Source: Alphaproteobacteria bacterium
GTDB taxonomy: Bacteria > Pseudomonadota > Alphaproteobacteria > Caulobacterales > Caulobacteraceae
DNA: 64,000 bases
Direction: 5' to 3'
Assembly (NCBI GenBank): GCA_018821435.1
Contig: JAHJME010000015.1
Span: 157,164-221,163 of the forward strand
Below, one piece after another: positions 27,674-37,791 of the stretch. Under the pieces are notes generated by a model. The model worked only from the letters and a program-made list of their open reading frames with translations, was not told where the DNA came from and ran no database searches. Made by a program: the position numbers and the translations under genes. Each line of letters begins with the position of its first letter. Position 1 is the stretch's first letter.

Positions 27674-30625
27674 TTAGGCGAAGGCTTCCGTGAGGAAGGT
27701 CTCGAGCTCTTTCAGGTGGCGGCTCATCAGGCCGGCGGCGGTGGACGCCGAGGCCGGACGGCCCACGTAGCGGGCGCGCTTGGCCTTGATGCTCATACGC
27801 TCCAGCGTCAGTTCCAACCAGGGATCGACGAACTGCCAGCCGCCCATGTTCTTGGGCTCTTCCTGGCACCAGACCAGCTCGGCGTTCTTGAAGCGCTTCA
27901 GCTCGTTCGTCAGCGACTTCAGCGGCCACGGATAGAACTGTTCCAGGCGCAGGATGTAGACGTCCTCGCGCCCGCTCTTGGCCCGCTGTTCGACCAGGTC
28001 GAAGTAGACCTTGCCCGAGCAGACGATGACGCGGTTGATCTTGTCGTCGGCCTGGAGCGTCACGCCGCCGACGTCGCAGCCGGCCTCGGCCCCGTCGATC
28101 ATCACCCGGTGGAAGCCGGTGCCCTCGGCGAAGTCCTCGATGGTCGAGACCGCCCGCTTGTGGCGCAGCAGGCTCTTGGGCGTCATCACGATCAGCGGCT
28201 TGCGGAATTCCCGCAGCAGCTGGCGGCGGAGCGCGTGGAAGTAGTTGGCCGGGGTCGTGCAGTTGACCACCTGCATGTTGTCTTCCGCGCACAGCTGCAG
28301 GAAGCGCTCGAGGCGGGCGGACGAGTGCTCCGGACCCTGGCCCTCGTAGCCGTGCGGCAGCAGCATCACCAGGCCGCTCATCCGCAGCCACTTCCGCTCG
28401 CCCGAGCAGATGAACTGGTCGATGACCACCTGGGCGCCGTTCACGAAGTCGCCGAACTGGGCTTCCCACATGGTCAGCGTATCGGGGTCGGTCAGCGAGA
28501 AGCCGTACTCGAAGCCCAGCACCGCCTCTTCCGACAGCGCCGAATCCAGCACCTCGAAGTGGGCCTGGTTGGGACCCAGGTTGCGCAGTGGGAAATAGGT
28601 CTCCTCGGTCGTCTGGTCGACGATGCCCGAGTGGCGCTGGCTGAACGTGCCGCGCACGCTGTCCTGGCCGGACAGGCGCACGGGATAGCCCTGGTCCAGC
28701 AGGGTGGCGAAGGCGAGGGACTCGCCCGTCGACCAGTCGATGCCGCGGCCGGTGTCGATGGCTTCGCGACGGCCGGCGATCACGCGCTCCACGGTCTTGT
28801 GCGGAGTCACCCGCTCCGGGATCGTCGTCATCTTGCGGCCGAGGTCGATCAGCTTCTGCTTCGACACGCCGGTGGCGAAGCGCTCGTCGCCGGAGGGCAG
28901 CTTCAGGCCCGACCACTTGCCGTCCAGCCAGTCGGCCTTGTTGGCCTTGTACGCCTTGCCGCCGTCGAACTCCTCGTCGAGGAACTTGTCGAACTCGCCG
29001 ACCCAGCCGTCCACGTCGGCCTGGCTGGCGACGCCCTCGGCGATCAGCCGCTGGGCGTAGAGATCGCGAACCGTCGGGTGGTTCTTGATCTTCGCGTACA
29101 TCAGCGGCTGGGTCATCGTGGGGTCGTCCCCCTCGTTGTGACCGAAGCGCCGGTAGCAGAACATGTCGAGGACGACGTCCTTGCCGAACAGCTGGCGGTA
29201 TTCGGTGCCGACCTTGGCCGCGAACACCACGGCTTCCGGGTCGTCGCCGTTCACGTGGAAGATCGGGGTTTCCACCATCAGCGCCACGTCGGTCGGATAG
29301 GGCGACGAGCGGCTGTTCTTCGGGCTGGTGGTGAAGCCGATCTGGTTATTGACCACGAAGTGCATGGTCCCGCCGACGCCGTAGCCGCGCAGGCCCGACA
29401 GCGCGAAGCACTCGGCCACAACGCCTTGGCCGGCGAACGCCGCGTCGCCGTGCAGCAGCAGCGGCAGCACGTGGCCGCGGCCCGCGTTCGGCTGGTCGCG
29501 CAGGGTGAACGCCTGCTTGGCGCGCACCTTGCCCACCACGACCGGGTTGACGATCTCCAGGTGCGAGGGGTTGGCGGTCAGCGACAGGTGGACGCTGTTG
29601 CCGTCGAACTCACGGTCCGACGAGGCGCCCAGGTGGTACTTCACGTCGCCCGAGCCCTGCACGTCGCTTGGCAGGGACGAGCCGCCTTGGAATTCGTGGA
29701 AGATCACGTGGTACGGCTTGCCCATCACGGCGGCCAGCACGTTCAGCCGGCCGCGGTGCGGCATGCCGATGACGATGTCTTTCATCCCCAGCGCGCCGCC
29801 GCGCTTGATGATCTGTTCCAGCGCCGGGACCATCGCCTCGCCGCCGTCCAGGCCGAAGCGCTTGGTGCCGGGGAAGCGGCGGTGGAGGAACTGTTCGAAG
29901 CCCTGCGTCTCGATCAGCTTCTTCAGGATGGCGACCTTGCCCTCCTTGGAGAAGACGATCTCCTTGTCGCGGCCCTCGATCCGCTCCTGCAGCCAGGCCT
30001 TCTCCTTCGGATCGGAGATGTGCATGTACTGCACGCCGACGCTGCCGCAGTAGGTGCGGCGCAGGATCTCCAGGATCTCGCGGATGCTGGCCGTCTCCAG
30101 GCCCAGCACGAAGTCCAGGAAGATCGGGCGCTCGAAGTCGGGCTCGGCGAAGCCGTAGGTCGACGGGTCCAGCTCGGAGGCGTCGCCCGGCGTGGCGGCC
30201 AGGCCCAGCGGGTCCAGGTTGGCCTTCAGGTGCCCGCGCATCCGGTACGCGCGGATCATCATGATGGCGCGCAGGCTGTCCAGGGTGGCGGCGCGGACCT
30301 CGTCCACCGAGGCGGTGGGCTTCTTGTCGGCGATCGCCTTGCCCAGCTTGGCTTCCACCGCCGGCCACAGGCCGTCGATGGCGCTCATCCAGTCGGGGCG
30401 CGGACCGATGGTCTCGGGCTTGGTCCAGGCCGGCTTTGCGGCGGCGCGGACCACGTCGGACTTGCCGTCCAGCAGCGAGGCGAAGAACGCCTGCCACGAG
30501 GGCTCGACCGACGTCGGGTCGGCCGCCCATTTCGCATAGAGATCCTCCACGAAGGCCGCATTGCCGCCGTACAGGAAAGAGGTTTCGGCCATCACGTCGT
30601 TGATGAGGCCCGCGTCGTCCGCCAT
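27674..30625 (-). CDS. odhA: 2-oxoglutarate dehydrogenase E1 component
   Basis: This 983-aa thiamine-diphosphate enzyme decarboxylates 2-oxoglutarate. The start ATG 30625 has GAAGGAC just upstream and leaves the conserved N-terminal SFLYGGNAAFVEDLY segment intact. RMRGHLKANLDPLG, HGDAAFAGQGVVAE and the C-terminal transketolase-like half with QFGDFVNGAQV are seen, as in the SucA family. Length is close to normal (about 930-1000). It is preceded by sucD, 83 bp away, and followed by odhB. Confidence 0.95.
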   Translation of the reverse strand: MADDAGLINDVMAETSFLYGGNAAFVEDLYAKWAADPTSVEPSWQAFFASLLDGKSDVVRAAAKPAWTKPETIGPRPDWMSAIDGLWPAVEAKLGKAIADKKPTASVDEVRAATLDSLRAIMMIRAYRMRGHLKANLDPLGLAATPGDASELDPSTYGFAEPDFERPIFLDFVLGLETASIREILEILRRTYCGSVGVQYMHISDPKEKAWLQERIEGRDKEIVFSKEGKVAILKKLIETQGFEQFLHRRFPGTKRFGLDGGEAMVPALEQIIKRGGALGMKDIVIGMPHRGRLNVLAAVMGKPYHVIFHEFQGGSSLPSDVQGSGDVKYHLGASSDREFDGNSVHLSLTANPSHLEIVNPVVVGKVRAKQAFTLRDQPNAGRGHVLPLLLHGDAAFAGQGVVAECFALSGLRGYGVGGTMHFVVNNQIGFTTSPKNSRSSPYPTDVALMVETPIFHVNGDDPEAVVFAAKVGTEYRQLFGKDVVLDMFCYRRFGHNEGDDPTMTQPLMYAKIKNHPTVRDLYAQRLIAEGVASQADVDGWVGEFDKFLDEEFDGGKAYKANKADWLDGKWSGLKLPSGDERFATGVSKQKLIDLGRKMTTIPERVTPHKTVERVIAGRREAIDTGRGIDWSTGESLAFATLLDQGYPVRLSGQDSVRGTFSQRHSGIVDQTTEETYFPLRNLGPNQAHFEVLDSALSEEAVLGFEYGFSLTDPDTLTMWEAQFGDFVNGAQVVIDQFICSGERKWLRMSGLVMLLPHGYEGQGPEHSSARLERFLQLCAEDNMQVVNCTTPANYFHALRRQLLREFRKPLIVMTPKSLLRHKRAVSTIEDFAEGTGFHRVMIDGAEAGCDVGGVTLQADDKINRVIVCSGKVYFDLVEQRAKSGREDVYILRLEQFYPWPLKSLTNELKRFKNAELVWCQEEPKNMGGWQFVDPWLELTLERMSIKAKRARYVGRPASASTAAGLMSRHLKELETFLTEAFA

Positions 30626-30708
30626 GTCCTTCGCCTTCCGGGGCGGGCCCACGGACTTCGGAAGAAGGAGCCGAGCGCGGACCGCCCTAAACCGTCATGT
30701 ATGGCGCC

Positions 30709-31587
30709 CTAAGCGCCCTTGAGAACGTCCAGCAGCGTGGTGCCGAGGGCCGCCGGGGACGGCGACACGCGGATGCCCGCTGCTTCCATGGCTGCGATCT
30801 TGTCCTCGGCGCCGCCCTTGCCGCCGGAGATGATCGCGCCCGCGTGACCCATGCGCCGCCCAGGCGGCGCGGTGCGTCCCGCGATGAAGCCGACCATTGG
30901 CTTCTTGTTTGGTGAATTCTTGATGAATTCAGCCGCGTCTTCCTCGGCCGAACCGCCGATTTCGCCGATCATGATGATCGACTCGGTCTCCGGGTCCTTC
31001 AGGAACATGTCGAGCATGTCGATGAACTCGGTGCCCTTCACGGGGTCGCCGCCGATGCCCACGGCCGTCGTCTGGCCGAGGCCCACCTGCGTGGTCTGGA
31101 ACACGGCTTCATAGGTAAGCGTGCCCGAGCGGGAAACAACGCCTACCGAGCCCTTCCGGAAGATGTTCCCGGGCATGATGCCGATTTTGCACTCATCCGG
31201 GGTCAGGACGCCGGGGCAATTGGGCCCGATCAGCCTGGATTTTGAGCCGCTGAGCGAACGCTTCACCCGGACCATGTCGGCCACGGGGATGCCTTCGGTG
31301 ATGCAGATGATCAGCGGGACCTCGGCGTCGATGGCTTCCAGGATCGAGTCCGCGGCGAAGGGCGGCGGGACATAGATCACCGAGGCGTCGGCGCCGGTTT
31401 GCTTCACCGCGTCGGCCACGGTGTCGTAGACGGGCAGACCGATGTGGGTCGTGCCGCCTTTGCCGGGGGTCACGCCGCCGACCATCTTGGTGCCGTAGGC
31501 GATCGCCTGTTCCGAGTGGAACGTGCCCTGGGCGCCGGTGATGCCCTGGCAGATGACGCGGGTGTTCTTGTTGATCAGGATCGACAT
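30709..31587 (-). CDS. sucD: Succinyl-CoA synthetase alpha subunit
   Basis: This 292-aa subunit has the CoA-binding Rossmann region ([12 protein letters not shown], 13-24) and the phosphohistidine His248 in RMGHAGAI, matching the E. coli active-site His246. It forms succinate and ATP/GTP from succinyl-CoA with SucC. The start lies 3 nt after the sucC stop. Confidence 0.96.
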   Translation of the reverse strand: MSILINKNTRVICQGITGAQGTFHSEQAIAYGTKMVGGVTPGKGGTTHIGLPVYDTVADAVKQTGADASVIYVPPPFAADSILEAIDAEVPLIICITEGIPVADMVRVKRSLSGSKSRLIGPNCPGVLTPDECKIGIMPGNIFRKGSVGVVSRSGTLTYEAVFQTTQVGLGQTTAVGIGGDPVKGTEFIDMLDMFLKDPETESIIMIGEIGGSAEEDAAEFIKNSPNKKPMVGFIAGRTAPPGRRMGHAGAIISGGKGGAEDKIAAMEAAGIRVSPSPAALGTTLLDVLKGA

Positions 31588-31590
31588 AAC

Positions 31591-32790
31591 TTACTGAGCG
31601 CCCCGCACGGCTTTGACGATCTTTTCCGCGCCGTCCGAGAGGTCGTTGGCCGCGATCACGTTCAGGCCGCTCTCGTTGATGATCTTCTTGCCGAGCTCGG
31701 CGTTGGTGCCTTCCAGGCGAACCACCAGCGGCACCTTCAGGCCCACCTGCTTCACCGCGGCGACGACGCCCTGGGCCAGGATATCGCAGCGGGCGATGCC
31801 GCCGAAGATGTTGACCAGGATGCCCTTCACGTTCGGGTCGGCGATGATGATCTTGAACGCGGCCGTCACCTTGGCCTCGTCGGCGCCGCCGCCCACGTCC
31901 AGGAAGTTGGCCGGCTCTGCGCCGTACAGCTTGATGATGTCCATCGTCGCCATGGCCAGGCCCGCGCCGTTGACCATGCAGCCGATCTCGCCATCCAGGG
32001 CGATGTAGCTGAGGTCGAACTTGGAGGCCTCGATCTCCTTGGGGTCCTCCTCGGTCTCGTCGCGCAGGGCGACGACGTCCGGGTGGCGGTACAGCGCGTT
32101 CGAGTCGAACGACACCTTGGCGTCCAGGACCCGCAGCTGGTCGTCGGCGGTGACGATCAGCGGGTTGACCTCCAGCATCGCCATGTCCTTGGCGACGAAG
32201 GCTTCGTACAGCTGGCCCAGCAGCTTGGTTCCCTGCTTGGCGAGATCGCCTTTCAGGCCCAGGGCGGCGGCCAGCGCGCGGCCGTGATGCGGCCACACGC
32301 CGGTGGCCGGGTCGATGGAGAACGTGACGATCTTCTCGGGGGTCGAGTGGGCGACCTCCTCGATGTCCATGCCGCCTTCGGTGGACGCCACGACCGAGAC
32401 CCGGCTCGTTTCGCGGTCGACCAGCAGCGACAGGTAGAATTCCTTGGCGATGGCGGCGCCTTCCTCGATGTAGAGGCGGTTCACCTGCTTGCCCTTGGGA
32501 CCCGTCTGATGGGTCACCAGCACCCGGCCCAGCATCTCGGCGGCGTTGGTCTTGACGTCCTCGGCGGACTTGACCACCCGGACGCCGCCCTTGGCGTCGG
32601 GGCCCAGGCCCTCGAACTTGCCCTTGCCGCGCCCGCCGGCGTGGATCTGGGACTTCACCACGAAGACCGGTCCGCCCAGCTTCTTGGCCGCGTCGACGGC
32701 CTCATCGACGGTGAAAGCGGGATAGCCGCGCGGGACCGCCACGCCGAACTCCGCGAGGACGGCTTTGGCTTGGTGTTCGTGGATGTTCAT
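31591..32790 (-). CDS. sucC: Succinyl-CoA synthetase beta subunit
   Basis: This 399-aa ATP-grasp subunit begins MNIHEHQAK, with [11 protein letters not shown] for nucleotide binding near residue 50 and the C-terminal [13 protein letters not shown] segment of the CoA ligase domain. It is the first gene of the operon; about 120 bp upstream separate it from the GH/GT gene. A malate dehydrogenase gene, adjacent to sucC in some relatives, is absent here. Confidence 0.96.
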   Translation of the reverse strand: MNIHEHQAKAVLAEFGVAVPRGYPAFTVDEAVDAAKKLGGPVFVVKSQIHAGGRGKGKFEGLGPDAKGGVRVVKSAEDVKTNAAEMLGRVLVTHQTGPKGKQVNRLYIEEGAAIAKEFYLSLLVDRETSRVSVVASTEGGMDIEEVAHSTPEKIVTFSIDPATGVWPHHGRALAAALGLKGDLAKQGTKLLGQLYEAFVAKDMAMLEVNPLIVTADDQLRVLDAKVSFDSNALYRHPDVVALRDETEEDPKEIEASKFDLSYIALDGEIGCMVNGAGLAMATMDIIKLYGAEPANFLDVGGGADEAKVTAAFKIIIADPNVKGILVNIFGGIARCDILAQGVVAAVKQVGLKVPLVVRLEGTNAELGKKIINESGLNVIAANDLSDGAEKIVKAVRGAQ

Positions 32791-32911
32791 GAGGCCTTGG
32801 GGGCGGCTACGGGGAAGGCTCGCCCCTGCGGCGAGTGAGGCGGCTTATAGGCGCCGGGCCCTGCGATGACAACCGCGTGAGGCGGTCAAAACGACCAATG
32901 GCGCCTCTAGG

Positions 32912-35900
32912 TTACCCCGTCTTTCCGACGGTGGCCGTCGCCCGGCGCTCGAGCTTGCCCCAGCCGACCAGCGCGCCGTGCATCGCCGCGTCGATCGACT
33001 TCAGCACCACATAGTACATCAGCTGGCGGTAGCCGAAGCGCTGGACGGGCAGCCAGATCAGGTCGGACCAGGGCGCGCGCCGCTCCAGCGCCATCCCGAT
33101 CGCCCCCGCCGACAGGTCCAGCATCACGAATGCCGCCCAGTAGGACAGCGAGCGGGTCAGGTCGTCGGGCGACCATTCCACGGGGTGAAACGCGAAGGCG
33201 TAGACCGCCGAGACCATCCCCCAGATCACCGCTAGGTCCACCAGCGGCGCGATCGCGGTCAGCAGGATCTGGAACAGCCAGATCTGCGGCAGGGCGATGA
33301 AGCCCAGCACCGGCCGCTTCAGGCTGAACAGGGCCGAGCGGTGCTTCCAGATGCATTGCAGGGTGCCGAACGACCAGCGGAAGCGCTGCTTCAGCAGGCC
33401 GCCGACGGTGTCGGGCGCCTCTGTGTAGGCCCGCGCCTCGGGGTCGAACTGCACCTTCCAGCCCGCGCGCTGGATGGCCAGGGTCAGGTCCTGGTCCTCG
33501 GCCAGGGTGTCGGCCGGATAGCCGCCCAGCTCGGTCAGCGCGCTTCGCCGCCACGCGCCCACCGCGCCTGGCACCACGGTCACCGCGCCCAGGGCCGCCA
33601 GCGCCCGGCGCTCCAGGTTCTGGGCGGTGACATATTCCAGGGCCTGCCAGCGAGTGATCAGGTTGCTGCGGTTGCCGACGATGGCGTTGCCCGCCACCGC
33701 GCCCACGGCCGGGTCCCCGAACCAGCGGACCAGCTGGGCCAGGGTGTCCGGCGGGAACAGGGTGTCGGCGTCCAGCGCCACGACGATGTCGCCCCTGGCC
33801 TGGACCAGGCCGCGGTTCAGCGCCCGCGCCTTGCCGCCGTTCTCGAAGGTCATCAGCGTGACCCGCGGCTCGCCCGCGAAGGCGGCGCCGACGATCTGGG
33901 ACGTGGCGTCGCGCGAGCCGTCGTCCAGGACCAGCACCTCGATGTTGGTCCAGTGCGAGGCCAGGATCCGGCGCACCGACGCCTCGATCACCTTCTCCTC
34001 GTTGAAACAGGGGATCAGCACGCTGACCAGTGGCCCGGTCGTCGGGTCGGGCATCGGCGGCGGCTTCAGGCGCACGCTGTGGACCACCGCCAGCACCGCA
34101 AGGAAGCCCAGCCGGGCCACCCCCAGCACGATGGCGGTGATGAACAGGATCCTCAGCGCGTCGTCGGCGAAGCGCAGGAAGCCGAAGCCGATCCGGTCCA
34201 GCGTCAGCTCCAGCGAGCTCCGGTCGGCGGCCGGCATGGCCTGGGCCGGCGTCATTCCCGCCAGCTCGCCCACCGTCACCAGCCGGTACCCGTGGGCGCG
34301 GATGGCGTCGATCAGGGCCGGCAGCGCCTGGACCGTGCGGCTGCGGTCGCCGCCGCTGTCGTGCAGCAGCACGATCTGGCCCGGCCGCACCGTGTCGGCC
34401 AGGCGCGAGATCGTGGTGTCGATGATGTGCTGCGGCTCGGGCTTCTTCCAGTCGTCCGGGTCGATGCGCAGGCCGACGGTGACATACCCCTGGGCCTGGC
34501 CGTCCAGCAGCGGCGCCACCTCCTGCGGGGTCGAAGGCTCGGCGTCGCCGAAATAGGGTGGCCGGAACAGGCGCATGGAGCGGCCGGTGATGGTCTCGAA
34601 CAGCCGCTGGGTGGCCGACAGCTCGACCGACGTCTCGGCCACCGGCACCTCGCCGATGTTCGGGTGCGTCCACGTGTGGTTGCCGACGTTGTGGCCCTCG
34701 TCCACCTCGCGGGCCACCAGATCGGGGTTCTCCGACATGTTCTTGCCGATGACGAAGAATGTCGCCGGCGCGTGCTTGGCCTTGAGGATGTCCAGGATCT
34801 TGGGCGTCCAGCGCCGGTCCGGCCCGTCGTCGAACGTCAGCGCCACCAGCCCCGGCCGCGCGCCGTAGCGCTGGATCACGTAGGAGGTCGGCATGACGTC
34901 GTAGGTCTCGGCCGTCACCAGGCCCGAGGCCGCGTCGATCTGCAGGGTTCGGTGGCCGGCGCGCGGCTCGTTGGTGACCGCCAGCACCTCGCCGGTGCCG
35001 TCGAAGTCCACGTCCTGACCGGGCGCCAGCGCCGACAGGCCGTCGGGCCGCAGCGCGCCGTACTGATGCCGCATCAGGGTCCAGCTCAGCGGGTCCTCGC
35101 CGCCCATCCGCCACAGGGCATAGCCCATCGGCCGGAAGCCGTCGGCGACATGCAGCTGGTTGTGCAGGGTCACCGCGTCCAGGAACCAGACCTCGTGCCG
35201 CCGCCCGGTATCGTCCTCGTAGGCGAACATCGGGTTCAGCGAGGCGGCGTCCATGGCCGGCGTCGCGCCGCTGTCGTGGGCGATCTGGGTGGCTTCGGTA
35301 TAGGTCACCGCGTTGGCCGAACCCTTCTGGCCCTTCGCCGGCAGCGTCCAGTCGTAGCCGTAGGCGCCCAGGGCCACGATGGTGCGCGACGGATCCAGCA
35401 GGCCCATGCGGTCGGTAAGCTGGCGCTGGAACCAGTCCTGGCCGGCCGGCGGCCCGGCGTCGCCCGTGCCCCAGTGCTGGTCGTAGGCCATCAGCACCAG
35501 CGCGTCGGCGGCCGCCTGCAGCTTCTTCAGCGGCCAGGAATCGTCGGCGAACGGCGCGGTCACCCAGACCTCGCGGCCGATCGGCTTCAGCGCCGCCCGC
35601 GCCTGGGCGATGAACCCCGGATAGGCGGCCACCCCGGCGGGCGATAGGTTCTCGAAATCGAAGACGTAGCCCGAGAAACCCTCGGACTTGGCCAGGGCGA
35701 CGAGCTGGTCCAGCATCGCCTTGCGCGCGGCGGGGTTGGTCAGCACCTTGTCGGCCGCCGGGCCGTTCCACACCCCGTCCTTGGCGTTGTAGACCCCCGG
35801 CATCAGCGAGGGCCGGGTCTTGGAGGCGGCGATGATCGCCCGCGCCTCGGGGTCCTTGGTGACGTCCAGCCTCCCCGCGGCCGTCAGCCCCACCCACTGC

Positions 35901-36259
35901 GGCGAGACCACGTCCAGTTGGTCGACGTGCGACTTCAGCGACGAACGCGAGGTCTCGTCCCACGAGACATAGAAGCCGATCGCCAGCGGCCGCGCCGGTC
36001 CGCCCTTGTCCAGGTTCTTGGGGTGCGGGATCGCCGTCCAGGCGTGGTGACCCTTCAGCTTGTGCGCCGTCTCCACGTGCAGGGCGCGCAGGACGTGCGG
36101 GTCCTTGAGCGTCACCCCCGGCAGCCGGGGCGCGAACGCCAGGGTCGCGAAGAAGCCGGCGCCGACCAGCAGCAGCAGCGCGATCAGCAGTCCGGAGGCC
36201 AGTCGCACCCAGCGCGAACGCCGTCCGCTGGGGTCGTGGAAGATCAGGTCGTCGGCCAT
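32912..36259 (-). CDS. GH18-like / polysaccharide deacetylase / GT2 trifunctional membrane protein
   Basis: A 1115-aa fusion. After one N-terminal membrane segment (about 19-43) comes a GH18-type glycoside hydrolase-like domain (about 90-430) with an active-site-like FDFEN (Asp201, Glu203). Next is a CE4/NodB deacetylase (about 470-665) with TFDDGPD (475-481), HTWTH (His528, His532) and RPPYFGD (566-572). Another membrane segment precedes a GT2 synthase (about 745-970) with DDG, the DxD-type DADT (830-833), EDQD and QRFRW (958-962). Further membrane helices end the protein. The set parallels PgaB plus PgaC of poly-GlcNAc systems in one chain. I chose ATG 36259 because of GAGGG upstream. The polymer is unknown. 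Confidence 0.88.
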   Translation of the reverse strand: MADDLIFHDPSGRRSRWVRLASGLLIALLLLVGAGFFATLAFAPRLPGVTLKDPHVLRALHVETAHKLKGHHAWTAIPHPKNLDKGGPARPLAIGFYVSWDETSRSSLKSHVDQLDVVSPQWVGLTAAGRLDVTKDPEARAIIAASKTRPSLMPGVYNAKDGVWNGPAADKVLTNPAARKAMLDQLVALAKSEGFSGYVFDFENLSPAGVAAYPGFIAQARAALKPIGREVWVTAPFADDSWPLKKLQAAADALVLMAYDQHWGTGDAGPPAGQDWFQRQLTDRMGLLDPSRTIVALGAYGYDWTLPAKGQKGSANAVTYTEATQIAHDSGATPAMDAASLNPMFAYEDDTGRRHEVWFLDAVTLHNQLHVADGFRPMGYALWRMGGEDPLSWTLMRHQYGALRPDGLSALAPGQDVDFDGTGEVLAVTNEPRAGHRTLQIDAASGLVTAETYDVMPTSYVIQRYGARPGLVALTFDDGPDRRWTPKILDILKAKHAPATFFVIGKNMSENPDLVAREVDEGHNVGNHTWTHPNIGEVPVAETSVELSATQRLFETITGRSMRLFRPPYFGDAEPSTPQEVAPLLDGQAQGYVTVGLRIDPDDWKKPEPQHIIDTTISRLADTVRPGQIVLLHDSGGDRSRTVQALPALIDAIRAHGYRLVTVGELAGMTPAQAMPAADRSSLELTLDRIGFGFLRFADDALRILFITAIVLGVARLGFLAVLAVVHSVRLKPPPMPDPTTGPLVSVLIPCFNEEKVIEASVRRILASHWTNIEVLVLDDGSRDATSQIVGAAFAGEPRVTLMTFENGGKARALNRGLVQARGDIVVALDADTLFPPDTLAQLVRWFGDPAVGAVAGNAIVGNRSNLITRWQALEYVTAQNLERRALAALGAVTVVPGAVGAWRRSALTELGGYPADTLAEDQDLTLAIQRAGWKVQFDPEARAYTEAPDTVGGLLKQRFRWSFGTLQCIWKHRSALFSLKRPVLGFIALPQIWLFQILLTAIAPLVDLAVIWGMVSAVYAFAFHPVEWSPDDLTRSLSYWAAFVMLDLSAGAIGMALERRAPWSDLIWLPVQRFGYRQLMYYVVLKSIDAAMHGALVGWGKLERRATATVGKTG

Positions 36260-36330
36260 GGCCCTCAAGGCTCAGCTTAGATTGGCGGGGCGTCTGAGCC
36301 CCGACTGAGGCCGTTTCCGGGCGAACAGCG

Positions 36331-36879
36331 TCAGCCGAAGAACATCTGCCACATCGTCCGCCCCGGAATGAAGGCGATCAAGAGGTTGATGGCGAAGCCA
36401 CCGTAGAACAGGCCCATCATCGTCCGTCGATGGCGTGCGACGTCGTGCCGCTTCGCCCAGATCACCGCCAGCGGCAGGATCAGCAGCACCCAGCCGGTGA
36501 ACAGGTGCAGGATCGACCACCGCCCGTGGTTCAGGCTGGTGATGAAGGGGGTGGCGCCCGCCGTCGTCAGCGCCAGGACCACCCAGACCCAGCCGGCGAT
36601 GCGGTGGAACGTCCGCCCCTTGCGGCCGAACATCAGCACCGCGCCCAGGCCCAGCGCGAGCAACGCCGCGACCAGGTGGACCTTGATGGCCGGCGTCAGC
36701 TGCATGAACAGCGACAGGTTCGGGGCATGCGGCCGGGCCGACAGCGCGAGGGCCATCACCGCCCGCCAGGCGCCGCCCAGCGACAGGCCGACGATCACCA
36801 CCACCACGCCCATGATCAGACCAAACCGCAGGCCGAAGCTCAGGGGCTTCCGGGCAGGCGTTTGCGAAACCGACGACAT
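36331..36879 (-). CDS. DUF2306-type membrane protein
   Basis: This 182-aa protein has four or five hydrophobic segments. Conserved basic/aromatic features include KVHLVAALLALGLG, GRTFHRIAGWVW and the C-terminal HRRTMMGLFYGGFAINL, which match the DUF2306 family as I recall it. Function is unknown. It is transcribed away from a membrane-bound LytTR regulator (150 bp between starts), a pairing that suggests the regulator controls it. Confidence 0.75.
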   Translation of the reverse strand: MSSVSQTPARKPLSFGLRFGLIMGVVVVIVGLSLGGAWRAVMALALSARPHAPNLSLFMQLTPAIKVHLVAALLALGLGAVLMFGRKGRTFHRIAGWVWVVLALTTAGATPFITSLNHGRWSILHLFTGWVLLILPLAVIWAKRHDVARHRRTMMGLFYGGFAINLLIAFIPGRTMWQMFFG

Positions 36880-37029
36880 CCTTTATCTCCGAGACGAGTG
36901 GGCCTTGGGCCCGGTCGATCCAGGACATGACGGCGGTCGGAATGCGGTGCGAGCGGGGATGCGTCGGGTGACGGCAAGGCTTCGCGAAACGCCGCCGGTC
37001 GCCGTTCACGCTTCGCGAGCGGACGCGTC

Positions 37030-37791
37030 GTGAAGCCGTTCTTCGCCCGTATCAGCCCCTATGACGGCGCGCGGGGATGGGTGCGCGGCCTGGCCGTGGC
37101 CCTGGCCGCCGGCCTGTTCCTCACCTTCTCCGGCGCGTTCGGCACGGACGATGCGCCCCTCCCCGCGCGGCTGATCTACTGGATGACCCTGATGGTCGTC
37201 GGCTACCTGTGGGGCGCGCTCGTGGTGCGCTTCTTCCTCCGCGATCGGCGGCGGACGGGGAAGATCTGGATCGACGCGGGGATCTCCGCGCTGGTCATGT
37301 CCGTGCCGCTCACGCTGCTGGTCTGGGCGGCCACCCGGTTCATGTTCAACTCCAACGTCCCGTTCTCGGGGATCTGGGTGCTGTTCGGGCCGGTCCTGCT
37401 CGTCTCGCTGGCCCTGACCTCGATCAACATGCTGATCGAGACCCGCCGCGACGCCTTGACCGCCGCCGGGCCCAACCCGCCCAAGTTCCTGGAGCGGCTG
37501 CCGCTGAAACTGCGCGGCGCCGAGGTCTGGGCGGTGGAGGCCGAGGATCATTACCTGCGCCTGCACACCTCCAAGGGGCAGGACCTGATCCTGCTGCGCC
37601 TGGCCGACGCCGTGGCCGAGCTGGAGGGCATCGAGGGCGCCCAGGTCCACCGCTCCTGGTGGGTCGCCCGCGACGCCATCGCCGACGCAAAACGCGGCGA
37701 CGGCCGCGCGACGCTGACGCTGAAGGACGGCGCAGAGGTTCCCGTCAGCCGCACCTACGCCGGCCTGCTGCGCGAGCGCGGCTGGATCTAG
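37030..37791 (+). CDS. Membrane-anchored LytTR-domain transcriptional regulator
   Basis: This 253-aa protein has four hydrophobic segments in the first 140 residues and a C-terminal LytTR DNA-binding domain (about 150-253). Characteristic segments are VEAEDHYLRLHTSKG, QVHRSWWVARDAI and VPVSRTYAGLLRERG. The GTG start at 37030 is at the divergent promoter. It probably senses something at the membrane and controls the neighbouring DUF2306 gene. Its TAG stop overlaps the stop of the convergent GNAT gene in CTAG. Confidence 0.88.
   Translation: MKPFFARISPYDGARGWVRGLAVALAAGLFLTFSGAFGTDDAPLPARLIYWMTLMVVGYLWGALVVRFFLRDRRRTGKIWIDAGISALVMSVPLTLLVWAATRFMFNSNVPFSGIWVLFGPVLLVSLALTSINMLIETRRDALTAAGPNPPKFLERLPLKLRGAEVWAVEAEDHYLRLHTSKGQDLILLRLADAVAELEGIEGAQVHRSWWVARDAIADAKRGDGRATLTLKDGAEVPVSRTYAGLLRERGWI

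Noticed and set aside
27716..30712. Very long open frame on the plus strand opposite odhA
   Set aside because: Its codon pattern mirrors the real gene on the minus strand and its product is low-complexity (His/Arg/Val/Gly-rich) with no recognisable domain; it is a GC-rich antisense shadow.
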